DNA of 27,362 bases from Chara braunii (GCA_003427395.1 BFEA01000371.1:1114342-1141703), one strand, 5' to 3'. Shown: positions 1 to 11,219, counted from the first letter of the stretch. Notes: generated by a model from the letters alone, not told the origin. Program-made: numbers and translations.

Positions 1-430
1 TTTTGTGTGTGTGTGTGTGTGTGTGTGTGCACTCGAGTCGAGCGTGCCTTTTGTGTGTGTGTGTGTGTGTGTGTATGTCTGCAGTTAGCAGATTGGTGCG
101 AGCTTGCGCTTCCGCTCTTTCCCGTTCCTTTCCAGGTCTGCTATTGTTGCGGGCGCAGTCTCAGGCAGAGGCAGAGGCAGAGGCAGATGAAAAGGCAAAG
201 GCAGAGGAAAAGGCAAAGGCAGAGAGGCATATAGACAATATACGTGCCCCCGGAGTTGGATTAGGCGACAGCGATAACACTGCGGTGGCTGGACGTATGC
301 GGGCTGTGTGCCGACCTTTGGGCACAGCCCTGCACTCTCCCCTCTGGCCTCTACTCTCTGCGCATGCCAAGCCTTCGACGGAGGTGCCAGTCTGTGTCTG
401 TGTGTGTGTGTGACCTTCACGCGCATTTAC
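1..430. repeat. GT-rich microsatellite flank
   Basis: (GT)n tracts lie at about 5-29, 52-73 and 396-411, with a (GGCAGA/GGCAAA)n hexamer-like stretch at about 160-225. Short open frames cross them but are built almost wholly from repeat-encoded residues (CVCVCV, QRQRQR), so I do not call a gene. A short hairpin, GGGCTGTG at 301-308 with its complement near 322-329, lies between the repeats. Confidence 0.8.
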
Positions 431-462
431 AAACTGTTCAGAAGGCCGCCAGCCGTTGTGTC

Positions 463-565
463 CCGGGGCAAGGTCCCACTTGCGCATATTAGGAGATTTC
501 GGCCGTTGATCTTTGCTATCTACGGTCAGTATCTCTTAATTCGTGCAAGTGGGACCTTGCCCCGG
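463..565. repeat. 21-bp perfect inverted repeat (small fold-back)
   Basis: The 21 bases at 463-483 (beginning CCGGGGCAAGGTCCC) are the exact reverse complement of 545-565. Pairing continues inward with mismatches for about 15 more bases on each side (484-500 with 528-544), leaving a loop of under 30 bases. The whole resembles a ~100-bp fold-back MITE or a strong hairpin in the presumed 5' flank of the giant exon. No clear target duplication is visible. Confidence 0.75.
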
Positions 566-584
566 ATTTCCTCCTCTGGGGCTG

Positions 585-930
585 CTGCTGTAGAGAAAGC
601 TGCCGGGAGGAGGGGACGGGGGTAATCTCCCCGCCCATGCTGGCATGCTCTCCCTTTCCTTGCCTCCTCTACTACCATCCGTCGGCGCCCTCTGGCAATT
701 GCTGGGGACTGGCACTCGTGGGCCACCCCTCCTCAGGTCCGTGGGTTCGCTCTCTTAGCGTTCCTGTTGTAGAGAAAGCTGCCGTGAGGAGGGACTCTCC
801 CCGCCCATGCTCTCCCTTACCCTTGCCCACTACCATTCATCTGCGTTAGTCACATACCTGCCCTCTGGCAATTGCGGACACTGGCACTCGTGGGACACCC
901 TCCTTAGGTCCCTGCGTTCGCTCTCTAATC
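585..930. repeat. Tandem duplication, two copies of ~179 bp
   Basis: The block beginning TGCTGTAGAGAAAGCTGCC at 585 recurs at 764 as TGTTGTAGAGAAAGCTGCC. The same order of landmarks follows in both copies: CTCCCCGCCCATGCT, ACTACCAT, CCCTCTGGCAATTGC, ACTGGCACTCGTGGG and TCGCTCTCT. The copies differ by substitutions and small indels. This lies just upstream of the giant exon and could carry promoter or leader sequence, but no core promoter motif is obvious. Confidence 0.8.
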
Positions 931-972
931 GTTATCGTCCCGCCGGACCGGTGCCGTTTGGAACTAACACCG

Positions 973-1008
973 ATGGTGTGTGTGGAGTGCTACATGGACA
1001 GCAGATGA
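973..1008 (+). other. Candidate short upstream ORF (11 codons)
   Basis: An ATG at 973 opens an 11-codon frame ending in TGA at 1006-1008, out of frame with the giant ORF. A second ATG at 1007 opens a frame of R/G-rich codons whose TGA (1125-1127) overlaps the main ATG in the string TGATGG. If the transcript starts upstream, these could act as leader ORFs. That is inference only, and the poly-G run with two unresolved bases at 1089 and 1100 makes these frames uncertain. Confidence 0.2.
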
Positions 1009-1126
1009 GAACGTCGGGGAGGAGAGGAGGAGGACGAGGAAGACGAGGAGGAGGAGGAGGAGGGAGGGAGGGAGCGAGGGGGGGGGGGNGGGGGGGGGGN
1101 GAATCTGCAATAATCCAATTGCGTTG

Positions 1127-4100
1127 ATGGCGCTCACGGACAAGAAGCGGTTAGACATTAGATTGGCAATGGCAGCAATACGTGAGAGTAGAGAGAGCCT
1201 AAGAAGAGCAGGAGTAGGAGTAGGAGTAGGAGTACTAGGAGTAGGAGTAGGAGTAGGAGTAGGAGTAGGAGTAGGAGGGGGAATAAGGGAGAAGGAGCGG
1301 CGTATGGTAGAGGAACAGGATTGGTGGTATGGTGGAGGAGGGGGGGGTCAGAGCGACTGGTCGGAGGAGTCGTCGGAACTCTTTGACCTCCCTCTCTTGC
1401 CCCCCCTTTATGCCCGAAGCACAGCAGAAGAAAGCAGATCTCTTTCTAGTCCTTCTCGTCCTCCTCCTCCTCGGACCCCTCCTCCTCCTCCTCCTCCTCC
1501 CCCTCCTCCTCCTCCCCCTCCTCCTCCTTTCGCTCATCCTCCTTCTCCTCTGCAGCTGAATGGCAATCCTCGTCCGCCGGCGCTCGAAAGCCAGCAATTC
1601 TCGGAAGTCAGACAAGGCTTTGCCAGAGGCAGTGGTGGGCCCTCCAGATCTTCCTCCCCTTCCCGATCCACTGCTATCCGGACTAACGGTCCCGATAACC
1701 ATCGTCTTAGGGACGGTCCCGGTCCCGACTGGACGAAGCCGCCGAGTCGCGACAGCAAGAAGAAGCAGACGCACACGCACACGCAGAAGCAGAAGCAGAA
1801 GCTAAAGCAGACACAGACGCAGAAGAAGCAGAAGGAGAAGGAGAAGGAGAAGAAGGAGAAGGAGAAGAAGGAGAAGAAGGAGAAGGAGAAGAAGGAGAAG
1901 AAGGAGAAGGAGAAGATCTGGGGCTTAGCCGCAGATTCCAGGAACGGTTCGGATGCAGCGGTGGTCGCGCTGGATGATGATGATGATGATGACGATGGTG
2001 ATGAGGTTGATGAGGACGATGATGATGATGATGAGGATGATGGTACGTCTTCCAGCTGCGACTTGGTGGAGGATTCCTTAGACGAGGAAGAAGACTCTGA
2101 GGAGGAAAAGTCGGCCTTGCTGGGGAAGGTCCAGAGAAGAAGCACCGATGGTGGAAAAGGAGAAGAAGAAGTCGACAAGAAACAGAGATCGAATCACGTT
2201 TCTGGACTCGGCAACAACAATGTGAATTTCAAAGTACGTATACGTATGCCAGGGGACGAAGAGGGCAGCCAGGAAGGAGGAGGAGGGGTGGAGAGAAGGA
2301 AAAGGAAATGGCAGAGACAGAAGGAGCAAGGAGAGGCAAGGAGACAAGGAGGAGGACAGCAGGAGGCAACGACAGCGCAGCCGCGAGCGCTACCTTCTCT
2401 TCCTTCCAAATTGGAGGTCGGCGGAAACAAGGCCGCCCGGGGGCGGGAGAGTGCGCGAACTCCGCGGCCGCGGCTCGAGGAGGACGGTGATCCTCAGCCT
2501 CAGCCTCAGCCTCAGCCTCAGCCTAGTCAGGAAATGCCGTCGTGGTTAACTGGCGTGCCTTATCGTCAAAGCTCATACTACCACGGGCCTTTCGCGCCGT
2601 CAGATCAATCACAGGCGGATGGTCCATCAACGACAGGAGGTAGTAATCAAGCAAGCAGGGATACAGGTCATAATAGTCCGCTTGGCGCCAAGGACGTCAA
2701 CGGGAAATGGCCGAGAGAAAAAGGTACTAGAATAGTAGCGTCCAGAGCTGCACGGGTAACAACCAATCAAGGCGGAGAAGCCGATGGAGGAGGAGGAGAA
2801 GGAGGAGGAGGAGGAGGAGGAGGAGAAGGAGAGAAACAGACGTGTTTGAACAGTTCTGCTGTGCCCAACACCTGGGTTGATACTGTGTCATCTCCTGTAA
2901 GACACTCGGCACGGCGAAGCTTGGCGGTTGCTCCTGCTGATCTGCTTACGACGAAGTGCTCAGTGATGTGTGTGGATGGCAAGATCGACGAAGAGGAGGC
3001 AATTCAAGCGGAGGAAGGGGTGGGGGAGGAGGAGGAGGAGGAGGAGGAGGAGGAGGAGGAGGAGGAAACGAGGCGAGGAATGGGTGAAGGAATTTCTGAG
3101 GGCGACGAAGCGTCGACCACTTCCTTGAGCTTTCCAGACAAGGAGCAGAGGGATGACGATGACTATTGCTCCTCGTCTTGCCGTGATGACAGCCTGGCGA
3201 TGGCGCCGGCGGTTAGCAGGCGCGGTTTGCATCGCCATCGACATAGCGCTATATGGTCGCACTCTGGCTCGTCTTCTTTCAACGGATCCTCTTTTACTGC
3301 TTCGCCCGGCCATAGCCATGGTGGGGAAAGCTCAAGCTTCTCCTTCCCTTATCCTCCCTCCCCATTGCGAGGGAATGCACCCGGCACGCCATCTCTGGAA
3401 CTATTTACGAGGACGTCAACAACGAACCACAGCCTAGCCGCAAGCACTACAACGACTACAGAAGATCGTGTCGTCGAAACGACATCGACGACTCTCACTC
3501 TCAGAACGGCGGAGGAGGAAGGCAAAGAAGAACTTCAAGCCTCGTTCGAACAGGAAGGTCATATAAATGTCGACGTAACCGGCGGCAGGGTAGAAGAGAG
3601 GAGCGTGAAGGCCGAGAGACGAGGAGGGGGCGCCACTGCCATGCAGAGGCTGGAAAGAGAGCAGCTTTCGTCGTCAAGAGCGTCTGACGCGGCACCCCCG
3701 TTTGTCAGAAAGCCGGTGAGCAAAGCGGAAGAAGAAGAAGAAGGAGAAGAAGAAGAAGAAGAAGAAGAAGAAGAAGAAGAAGAAGAAGAAGAAGAAGAAG
3801 AAGAGGACGATGTAATTGTGGCTGATATTGCAGTCGGCAGAGAAGAAGGAGAAGAAGAAGAGGCTGCCGATATGCCCCTTACTGATGCGACAAGGAATCA
3901 CGCTCGCAATGCGGTTGGCAATGGCAGAGAACCCGACACGCGGTCGAGTAAGGAGCATTCCTCGGCGGCACAAAGCGGCGGCGAGATCGATGCATGCGCT
4001 TCGGTCTTTGGCTGCGCAAGCCAAGATCATGAAGATTACAATTCCAGGGACGTCGGCTGCAAAGGTAGTAGTACTTTAGACGAGCGAAGATGGGAGCTTG

Positions 4101-7100
4101 AGCAGGCCTTCAGCCCGCCGTTCGACGTCGGTAGGGAGGGGAGGAATAGCCTGAGCAACAAAGGAGGAGGTGAGGGCTCGGAGGGAGGAGGAAGCAGTTG
4201 CCGGGCCGTACCAAGTCAAGCGCAACCGATGCCGCCCCCCCAACCACAGCAGGAGCAGCAGCGGCAGCAGCAGAGATTGGTGGCGATGATGATGATAAGG
4301 CATGCCAGCGGAGGTGGTGGGGGAGGCGGAGGAGGGGGGGAAGGAGTAGGAGGAGCGGTTTGGGGGGGGAGGAATGGTGCCCCTCTGCTGCTGCAAACGA
4401 GTGGGACGACCGGTGGAGCTTCCGCCCGGTCGTCCACTCATTCGAGTCGAAGCTCCACTCCTTCGCGGGCGGCGTCCAGTCCCTCTCGCATGGCTGGCGA
4501 TGCTGGGAGGTTGCTCAAATCGTCAGCAACGGGAGCAGGAGGAAGAGGAGGAGGAGGAGGAGGAGAAGGAGAAGGAGAAGGAGGAGGAGGAGGAGGAGAT
4601 TTGGAGTCGGATTCCGATAAATCTAGCTATATCAGCATCAGTCCTCGACGCTATTTTGCCTTTCCAGGCCATCGGGACCCCTTCTCGTCGGGGTTTTCGA
4701 GCGGATCCTCGTCCCCGGGCTGCGACCGTGCGACCGGGCGATCCCGCGCTGCGGGTGCAGTCGCAGCGGCAGCAGGTGTTCTGCTGCCGCCGCATGTACC
4801 ATTTTTTTCCCGTGCTGCCACGTGGCGCACCCCCAGTCTTAATGTGCACAGAGAGCAATGGTTGGATGCCGCAGCCCCCACAGCGCCATCATCGCCTGCA
4901 ATGCCTAAAGTTGCTTCTCCTCCTCCTCCTCCTCCTCCTCCACATGGCGATGGCGGCCTAGAGAGGAAGAGGATACCTGAAGCTGAGCATCGCACTCTCA
5001 ACGGATCTTTAACTTACCCGTCCAAATGCATGGAAGGAGGAGGAGGAGGAGAAGGAGGAGGAGAAGGAGGAGGAGGAGGAGGAGGAGAGAAGGGAGTCTC
5101 GCAGATTGACGTCATCCATCAAAATGCGCCTATTGCGTCGACGTCCCCCTTCGTCTCCAGGAATGGGCATCCTCTTACCCTTGATCTGACTGGAAGACAC
5201 GTGGCGGCCACAGGAGGAGCGATCGAGGAGGAGGAAGAAGATGCAATTGGCACGAGCTCCAAGGAGGGGGTGAAGGAGGAGTTGATTGTGAATGCGAAGG
5301 GAGAAGCAGCACAGAATGCGCACTCCTTGGTCCTCTCTTCCCACTCCGCCGCCTTATCACGACGCATGCCAAGTTTGTCGGTTGTGAGTCAGATCGGCCC
5401 CCGGGCCGCTCTTTCTACCACCGGGCAGAAGCGAGCCTCGGTTCTCTCTCAGACTGACGGTCGCCGCCTTCTGATGAAATACGAACGAGAAGGAGATCAT
5501 CATCATAATCATCATCATCATCATCATCCAGCCCTCTCGACCAATATCACGGATATCGGCGGGGCTATCACTTTGGACGCACATTCGATAATTGCCACGT
5601 GGGAGCAAGGGAAGATGGTATCCTATACTTCTACGCGGACAGAGGAGGGGAGGGGGAGCCACGGGGCGACGACGACGGTACGTCAGAGGAGGGAGATGCT
5701 GCTAACGAACGAGTTGTCCCAGAAGATCGTGCAAGTACCGGCATTGCTTGGCGGCAGCAGAGTTTTGAGTTGTGCTGCAGGTACCGGCCCTGACACATCA
5801 ACGGCAGGCGATCACGCGCAGCTGTCGGGGACGACCTGCAATCTGCTACTCGACGGGAAGTGGACATCGCCAGATCGACGGTCAGGATCCGCAGATCTGG
5901 CCAGCGACTCCAGCATTTCCGTCTCGTCATCCTCCGCCACCGGCGCCACCGGCGCCGGGGATAGCTACAGTGATTGCGGGTTCGATCCCCCGCCGACCCT
6001 GCCGGAGTCCCCCGTCTTCTATTGCGTGAACGGCGTCGATCTCCATCTCCGATCGGCGGCCGATGGCGAAGATATGATGATGGTCGGTGATGTGCGCGAT
6101 GCCAATCTACTGCTTCTGCACAGGACGGCACATAAGTTCAGCAAGATTGTCTCCGGGCTCGAAGGACTGCTAGAGTATGATGACGACAACAACAACGAGG
6201 ACAACGATGGCTGCAGGTCAGACTGCGGCGAGGAACAAGGAGGAGGAGAAGAAGCGGACGAGTGTGAGGACCAGGCTGCCAGAGAGATGGACGAAGATGA
6301 ATCTATGGTCAGCATCTCTGGTGTGAGAGTGTGGCTAGATGCAGAGCATCTCGCGAGAATGCCTGACAATCCTCCTGGTCATGGCGACGCCATAGCCGCC
6401 GCGACCGTCCTCTCCTTTCCTTCTGCTTCTGCGGCGGCGGCGGCGGCGGGCGACTCCCGCCGGCCCCCCCTGATCCTGGGCGCACCTTGCGCCGCCAGAC
6501 TGGACGAGGAGGTCACGGGTCATCGCGGACCTACTATGGTTACCAGTCTGCAGCAGCAGCAGCAGCAGGAGGAGGAGGAGGAATGGCATCATGAGACAAA
6601 GCGGCAGGAGGGGGATAAAAGAACGAAGAAGAAAGCATCATCAAGATTGGCGGCGTCGGCGTCATCGTCGTCCTCGGCTTATCAGACTCACTCTCGATCT
6701 TTCAGTTCCGTATTATCCGCCGCTTTGGGCTGGGTGTCAGGTGCCCTCAGCCGAGCTCATAAGGGGCGACGTCATGTACGTGACGACGAGGGGGCGAACA
6801 ATCCCCTCTCCGACATCCGACCAACGGCGGAGAAGGAGACGGCGGCAAATGCTGTACGGCGGGAGGATGGGGAGAGGGTGGGCGCGAGCCCAGCGCCAGC
6901 GCGATGGGCGCCCTCAAGGCCGGGCGAGCAAGGAGGAAGGCAGTCATGGGAACGACAGCCGGCGGCAATGACAGAAAAGCATCCGTCTCCAGTGCGTCAA
7001 TACGCGGGAGTTCCGCAGCCGCTTCCGCCAGTACCGCTCCAGAGCGCGCTCTCGTCAACGTCTTCACCCACTCTGCACAGGGCGGGGAGCCCGCCTCCGC

Positions 7101-8975
7101 GCTTGCCATCCGCCGCGCGCTCTCCCAACCCTCCTCCATCTCCGCTTCCCCCGCGCGAACGATCGAACAGCGCGGCTCCCGCGGCGTCGCGGGAAGGTGC
7201 AGGGGCAGAGGAGGACGATGTCGCTTCGAGGGGAGTCTGCCATGGTACCGGCGGATTCTCTCCCCGCTCGAACGCGGCAGGACGCGGCACCTGGCGCGCC
7301 ACTGAGCTCCTACCTGCGGAGGGGGCGGGCGGTGGGCCGCCTCCTGGCGGGCCCCCGCCGCCGGTTGGCGATGCCCCGCCTGCCAACGGTAGTACCCTGC
7401 TGGTTTTCGAAGGAGACGGACGCGGAGGCGGAGGCCCCAGGCCGGGGGCGTGGACCGCGCACAACAATCACGACCAAACGGGCTCGGCTGCGCTGCAATG
7501 GCCGTCCCCGCGGATGACCTCCTCCTTCTCTGACTCGGACCCCGCGACCGCCACCCTCCCAGTGCATCGTCCCAATTCCAATTCCACCAGTAGTCCAGGG
7601 CAAGGACGGCAGTCCGCGGGGTCCCCGCGAGGCTCCATACCAGTCCCCGGCGTCGACGCGGAAGACCAGCCAGTCCGGCAGCTGGGGACTCTGCCCGGGC
7701 CGGCCACGACATCTCCCGCTGGTGCTGCTACCTTTACTACCACGACGCCTACCGTCACGACAAGAGCCACCGAGGAAAATAGCCGTAGCCAGGCTAACAA
7801 CAACAACAATAGCCCTATCATCACACCTACACCTACAGGGGCCCCTACCAGTTGCGGAGCTTCCGGTAGCGCCGTTGCAATTCCGGCGGAAAGCGGAGGC
7901 CTGCCTGACGACGCACCGACGACTGAGGACGAACCTACCGTACCGTCTGATGACCTTCAAACCGGGGGGTGTTGTATGCGGATGGAGGAACCGAACTCGA
8001 GCGCTGCTACCGACGGTGGTGGGGGGAGCAGTAGCAGCGGAAGCGGACCCGCGGGCGGCGCTTCTTCTGGCCGGATCGATACCGACGTGGCAACGGGAAC
8101 CCGCGCAGCAGCTGGGGAGGAGGAGGAGGGTAGTATTGGCGGGAGCGGCGGTAATACGTTGGGACAGATGCCCGTGGGAACATTCCATGTCGAGCATGAG
8201 CGCGCACCTGTGGTATCGCCCGAACAAGGTTCGTCTTGCTCGGCGGGAGGAAGAGGGAGAAGGAGCGGACCGAGTGCGTGGGGGGAACGTTGGTGGGGGG
8301 GCGGGCAGAGTACCATAGAGTCGTGCAAAGGGGGGGTGGGGGGATGTCTCAACATGGCGGGCCCCACAGGCGCGCCGGCGCCTTCGTTGGCGGAAATGCA
8401 GGATCGGAGCATGAGCCGAGACGCTCTCCAACCCGACAGCGACGGTTGGACTGGGGGTTGTTGTTGGGATCGCGGCGGAGGAAGAGGGTACGAGCCAATC
8501 TCGATGACTCGCTTGTGCCCTCCGAGGAACTGCGGGACGCTAGCGGCCATGGCTTGGTGGAGCGCGGCCACGGGGTCCCGACCCCTCACCCTCTTCTTCC
8601 CCGGCATCAGGATACGCGATGCGGTCATGACTGCTGCCAGCCTCCGCCTCCTCTCCTTCTGGCTGGCCGTCGTAGGCACGGCTATGTTGGTTCTCGGCCT
8701 TCCCATTGGCTTTCTGCCATCGCTAATCAAGAACAAGCTCTTCGAGCTGAGCCTGGGAGCCTTCGTCCTGCTTGGAGTACCTGTGAGGGGTGCAAGCGTT
8801 GTTTTCTCTCTTTACTATAGGGATCTCGTCATGGTCCTCATCGACATGGTTATGATGATGCTGGACATCAGCCTGGGAGTCATGCTAATCGTACTCGGAG
8901 ATCTGGGCCGGAAAGTGCTCACCATAGCGCTAGCGTCATGGTTCATCGCGAAAGGCATCTTCGAGATATGTGCAG
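1127..8975 (+). CDS. Giant exon: disordered low-complexity protein with C-terminal membrane domain
   Basis: I do not recognise a named family. The frame is open without a stop for about 2,616 codons. I chose the ATG at 1127 (GTTGATGGCG) because the frame has a TAA at 965-967 and no ATG between; a GTG at 980 is not a plausible eukaryotic start. Most of the protein looks disordered: poly-Pro (aa ~113-137), Lys/Glu/Gln (~215-263), poly-Asp (~283-305), poly-Glu (~634-647 and ~867-895), Gly runs, His (~1457-1468), Ala (~1767-1775) and Gln (~1808-1815), with Ser/Pro/Thr-rich linkers between. From about aa 2504 the composition changes to a hydrophobic block with about four helices (~2504-2530, 2538-2562, 2566-2591, 2596-2616). 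Its second half (LGVMLIVLGDLG then ASWFIAKGIFEICA) recalls HdeD/DUF308-type membrane repeats, a weak resemblance. The exon ends at CAG|GTCAGT (8975/8976). Function is unknown. Confidence 0.7.
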
Positions 8976-9304
8976 GTCAGTCATCAATCCATCCTCTCTC
9001 TCTCTCTCTTCCCATGGATCCTCCATCCCTACCCTTCACTAGTACACATTAATTAATTAATCATCGTCCTTCCCCTTCAATAGTATGCATTAATTAGTCT
9101 TCGTACGTCGGCCCTTTGTTTTCCCCTTTTCCTCCCTCCTCCCTCCTCCCTCCTCCCTCCTCCCTCCTTCTCTCCCGCCCTCCTCCCCTCTCTTCTGCCC
9201 TTTCTCCCTGTTTCCTTCCTCCTCCTCTGCCTACCGCTCTTTCTCTCTTTCTGCATCCCGCTCTTCCTCTCTCTCTGTTTTCCGCTTTTTCTCTCTCTGC
9301 CTCC

Positions 9305-9380
<76 letters not shown>

Positions 9381-9546
9381 CTTTCTCTTGTGTTCGTTTC
9401 TTCTCTTACCCCTTCTCTCACCCAAAGGGCATCTTCTTTATCTTCGGGGCAGTTAGGGTGAGGTTGGTATCAGTAGTGAACTTTGGTCTCTCTCATTCCC
9501 TGTCTGTTATTGACGGCAGATTTGAGCTCTGGTCTTCCCAATGCAG
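8976..9546 (+). other. Probable intron of the giant gene
   Basis: The donor CAG|GTCAGT at 8976 matches the eukaryotic consensus well, and it falls just before the frame degenerates into CT-repeat codons and a TAA at 9050. The proposed acceptor is TCTTCCCAATGCAG at 9533-9546. A second acceptor six bases on (TCGCAG, 9552) would also keep the frame, dropping two codons. The intron holds pyrimidine-rich DNA and a (CT)n tract at 9306-9377. A stretch at 9427-9450 (GGCATCTTCTTTATCTTCG) loosely echoes the end of exon 1 but gives a stop in the required phase. Confidence 0.5.
9306..9377. repeat. (CT)n microsatellite
   Basis: An uninterrupted CT dinucleotide tract of about 72 bases within the proposed intron. 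It is flanked by imperfect pyrimidine-rich sequence from 9120 onward. Confidence 0.95.
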
Positions 9547-9635
9547 TCGCAGTCATAATCGCTCCATTTCCTTTTCTTGGCAATTCCCTTGCTGAGGGCG
9601 ATCACCAGTTTCTGTTTCAACAAGTCCATGCATAG
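9547..9635 (+). CDS. Candidate terminal exon of the giant gene
   Basis: Exon 1 ends one base into a codon. Splicing to 9547 completes a Val codon and then reads 28 codons (AVIIAPFPFLGNSLAEG and on to QQVHA) before TAG at 9633-9635. The hydrophobic start fits the end of the last membrane helix, and the Gly/Asn/Glu/His-rich tail looks like an ordinary cytosolic or luminal end. The phase agreement and non-repetitive codons are the only support. The gene might instead continue into the gap at 10066-10965. Confidence 0.35.
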
Positions 9636-9689
9636 ATCACCCCTTTCTTCATCTCGCAGCTCAGAAGGACGCGGCATTCCCGCAACCTC

Positions 9690-9692
<3 letters not shown>

Positions 9693-9777
<85 letters not shown>
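9693..9777. repeat. (CT)n microsatellite
   Basis: An uninterrupted CT tract of about 84 bases, about 60 bases after the proposed stop codon, so possibly in a 3' UTR or just downstream. Confidence 0.95.
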
Positions 9778-9782
<5 letters not shown>

Positions 9783-9979
9783 ATCCTTCTTTACTCCCGC
9801 ATGTACGTGTCTTGCTGCCTTACCTCTCGCGAGCAGAGGTTAGCTCCTCTGTCAGCAGGCAGTCACATTCAAACGTGTCTCCCTTGTCCTTTTCCTGTTG
9901 CATTCTCTGCGATTCTCCTTGACTTTCTCCTCGGCCTCCCCTCTTGTTTTTGCCACTGCTTCTCTTCATCTCCTTTTCA

Positions 9980-9982
<3 letters not shown>

Positions 9983-10065
<83 letters not shown>
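9983..10065. repeat. (CT)n microsatellite ending at the assembly gap
   Basis: A CT tract of about 83 bases runs directly into the Ns, so its true length is unknown. Such tracts commonly stop contigs from extending. Confidence 0.95.
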
Positions 10066-10965
10066 NNNNNNNNNNNNNNNNNNNNNNNNNNNNNNNNNNN
10101 NNNNNNNNNNNNNNNNNNNNNNNNNNNNNNNNNNNNNNNNNNNNNNNNNNNNNNNNNNNNNNNNNNNNNNNNNNNNNNNNNNNNNNNNNNNNNNNNNNNN
10201 NNNNNNNNNNNNNNNNNNNNNNNNNNNNNNNNNNNNNNNNNNNNNNNNNNNNNNNNNNNNNNNNNNNNNNNNNNNNNNNNNNNNNNNNNNNNNNNNNNNN
10301 NNNNNNNNNNNNNNNNNNNNNNNNNNNNNNNNNNNNNNNNNNNNNNNNNNNNNNNNNNNNNNNNNNNNNNNNNNNNNNNNNNNNNNNNNNNNNNNNNNNN
10401 NNNNNNNNNNNNNNNNNNNNNNNNNNNNNNNNNNNNNNNNNNNNNNNNNNNNNNNNNNNNNNNNNNNNNNNNNNNNNNNNNNNNNNNNNNNNNNNNNNNN
10501 NNNNNNNNNNNNNNNNNNNNNNNNNNNNNNNNNNNNNNNNNNNNNNNNNNNNNNNNNNNNNNNNNNNNNNNNNNNNNNNNNNNNNNNNNNNNNNNNNNNN
10601 NNNNNNNNNNNNNNNNNNNNNNNNNNNNNNNNNNNNNNNNNNNNNNNNNNNNNNNNNNNNNNNNNNNNNNNNNNNNNNNNNNNNNNNNNNNNNNNNNNNN
10701 NNNNNNNNNNNNNNNNNNNNNNNNNNNNNNNNNNNNNNNNNNNNNNNNNNNNNNNNNNNNNNNNNNNNNNNNNNNNNNNNNNNNNNNNNNNNNNNNNNNN
10801 NNNNNNNNNNNNNNNNNNNNNNNNNNNNNNNNNNNNNNNNNNNNNNNNNNNNNNNNNNNNNNNNNNNNNNNNNNNNNNNNNNNNNNNNNNNNNNNNNNNN
10901 NNNNNNNNNNNNNNNNNNNNNNNNNNNNNNNNNNNNNNNNNNNNNNNNNNNNNNNNNNNNNNNNN
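10066..10965. other. Assembly gap, 900 Ns
   Basis: 900 unresolved bases between a CT tract and unrelated sequence. Any open frame drawn across it is meaningless. Further exons of the giant gene could be hidden here. Confidence 0.99.
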
Positions 10966-11174
10966 GCGCGCGAACAGTGCACTGTAGGATCCCCAGACGA
11001 GCCGGCGGTTTTCGGCAGGTCCCAAGGGCCGGTCTCTGCGCGAAGGGCGCACTGTACGATTGGCAGGATCGTTCGGCCAGCCGTCAGTGTTCTTCAGGTC
11101 GCAGGAAACCTATCGTGGATTCGTGGGGAGAAAAAACAGTGTGGCCTGTTATGCTCGTTCGGTACGGTACCAAA
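10966..11174. other. Unassigned flank between gap and LINE
   Basis: No gene is seen. The stretch has two partly similar pieces: GCACTGTAGGATCCCCAG near 10978 and GCACTGTACGATTGGCAGG near 11048. Its last part, GGCCTGTTATGCTCGTTCGG at 11143-11162, resembles the A-box half of a tRNA and ends with the left copy of the direct repeat that flanks the LINE. Confidence 0.5.
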
Positions 11175-11179
11175 CTCGA

Positions 11180-11219
11180 TTTTTTTTTTGATTATTATTA
11201 TTTTTATTTTTATTTTTTT
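11180..11219 (-). other. LINE 3' A-rich tail
   Basis: On the plus strand this is nine or ten Ts followed by GATTATTATTATTTTTATTT. On the minus strand it is an A-rich tail with AAT/AAAT interruptions, directly abutting the presumed target-site duplication, as expected for target-primed insertion. Confidence 0.65.

Noticed and set aside
3-426. Cys/Val-rich and Gln/Arg-rich open frames at the window start
   Set aside because: They are direct translations of GT and GGCAGA microsatellites.
980-1126. Using GTG at 980 as the start of the giant protein
   Set aside because: Eukaryotic context, no support for a non-ATG start, and the frame there crosses poly-G with unresolved bases. The first in-frame ATG is 1127.
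9427-9457. Alternative exon beginning GGCATCTTCTTTATC
   Set aside because: It resembles the end of exon 1, but in the required phase it reaches TAG within ten codons.
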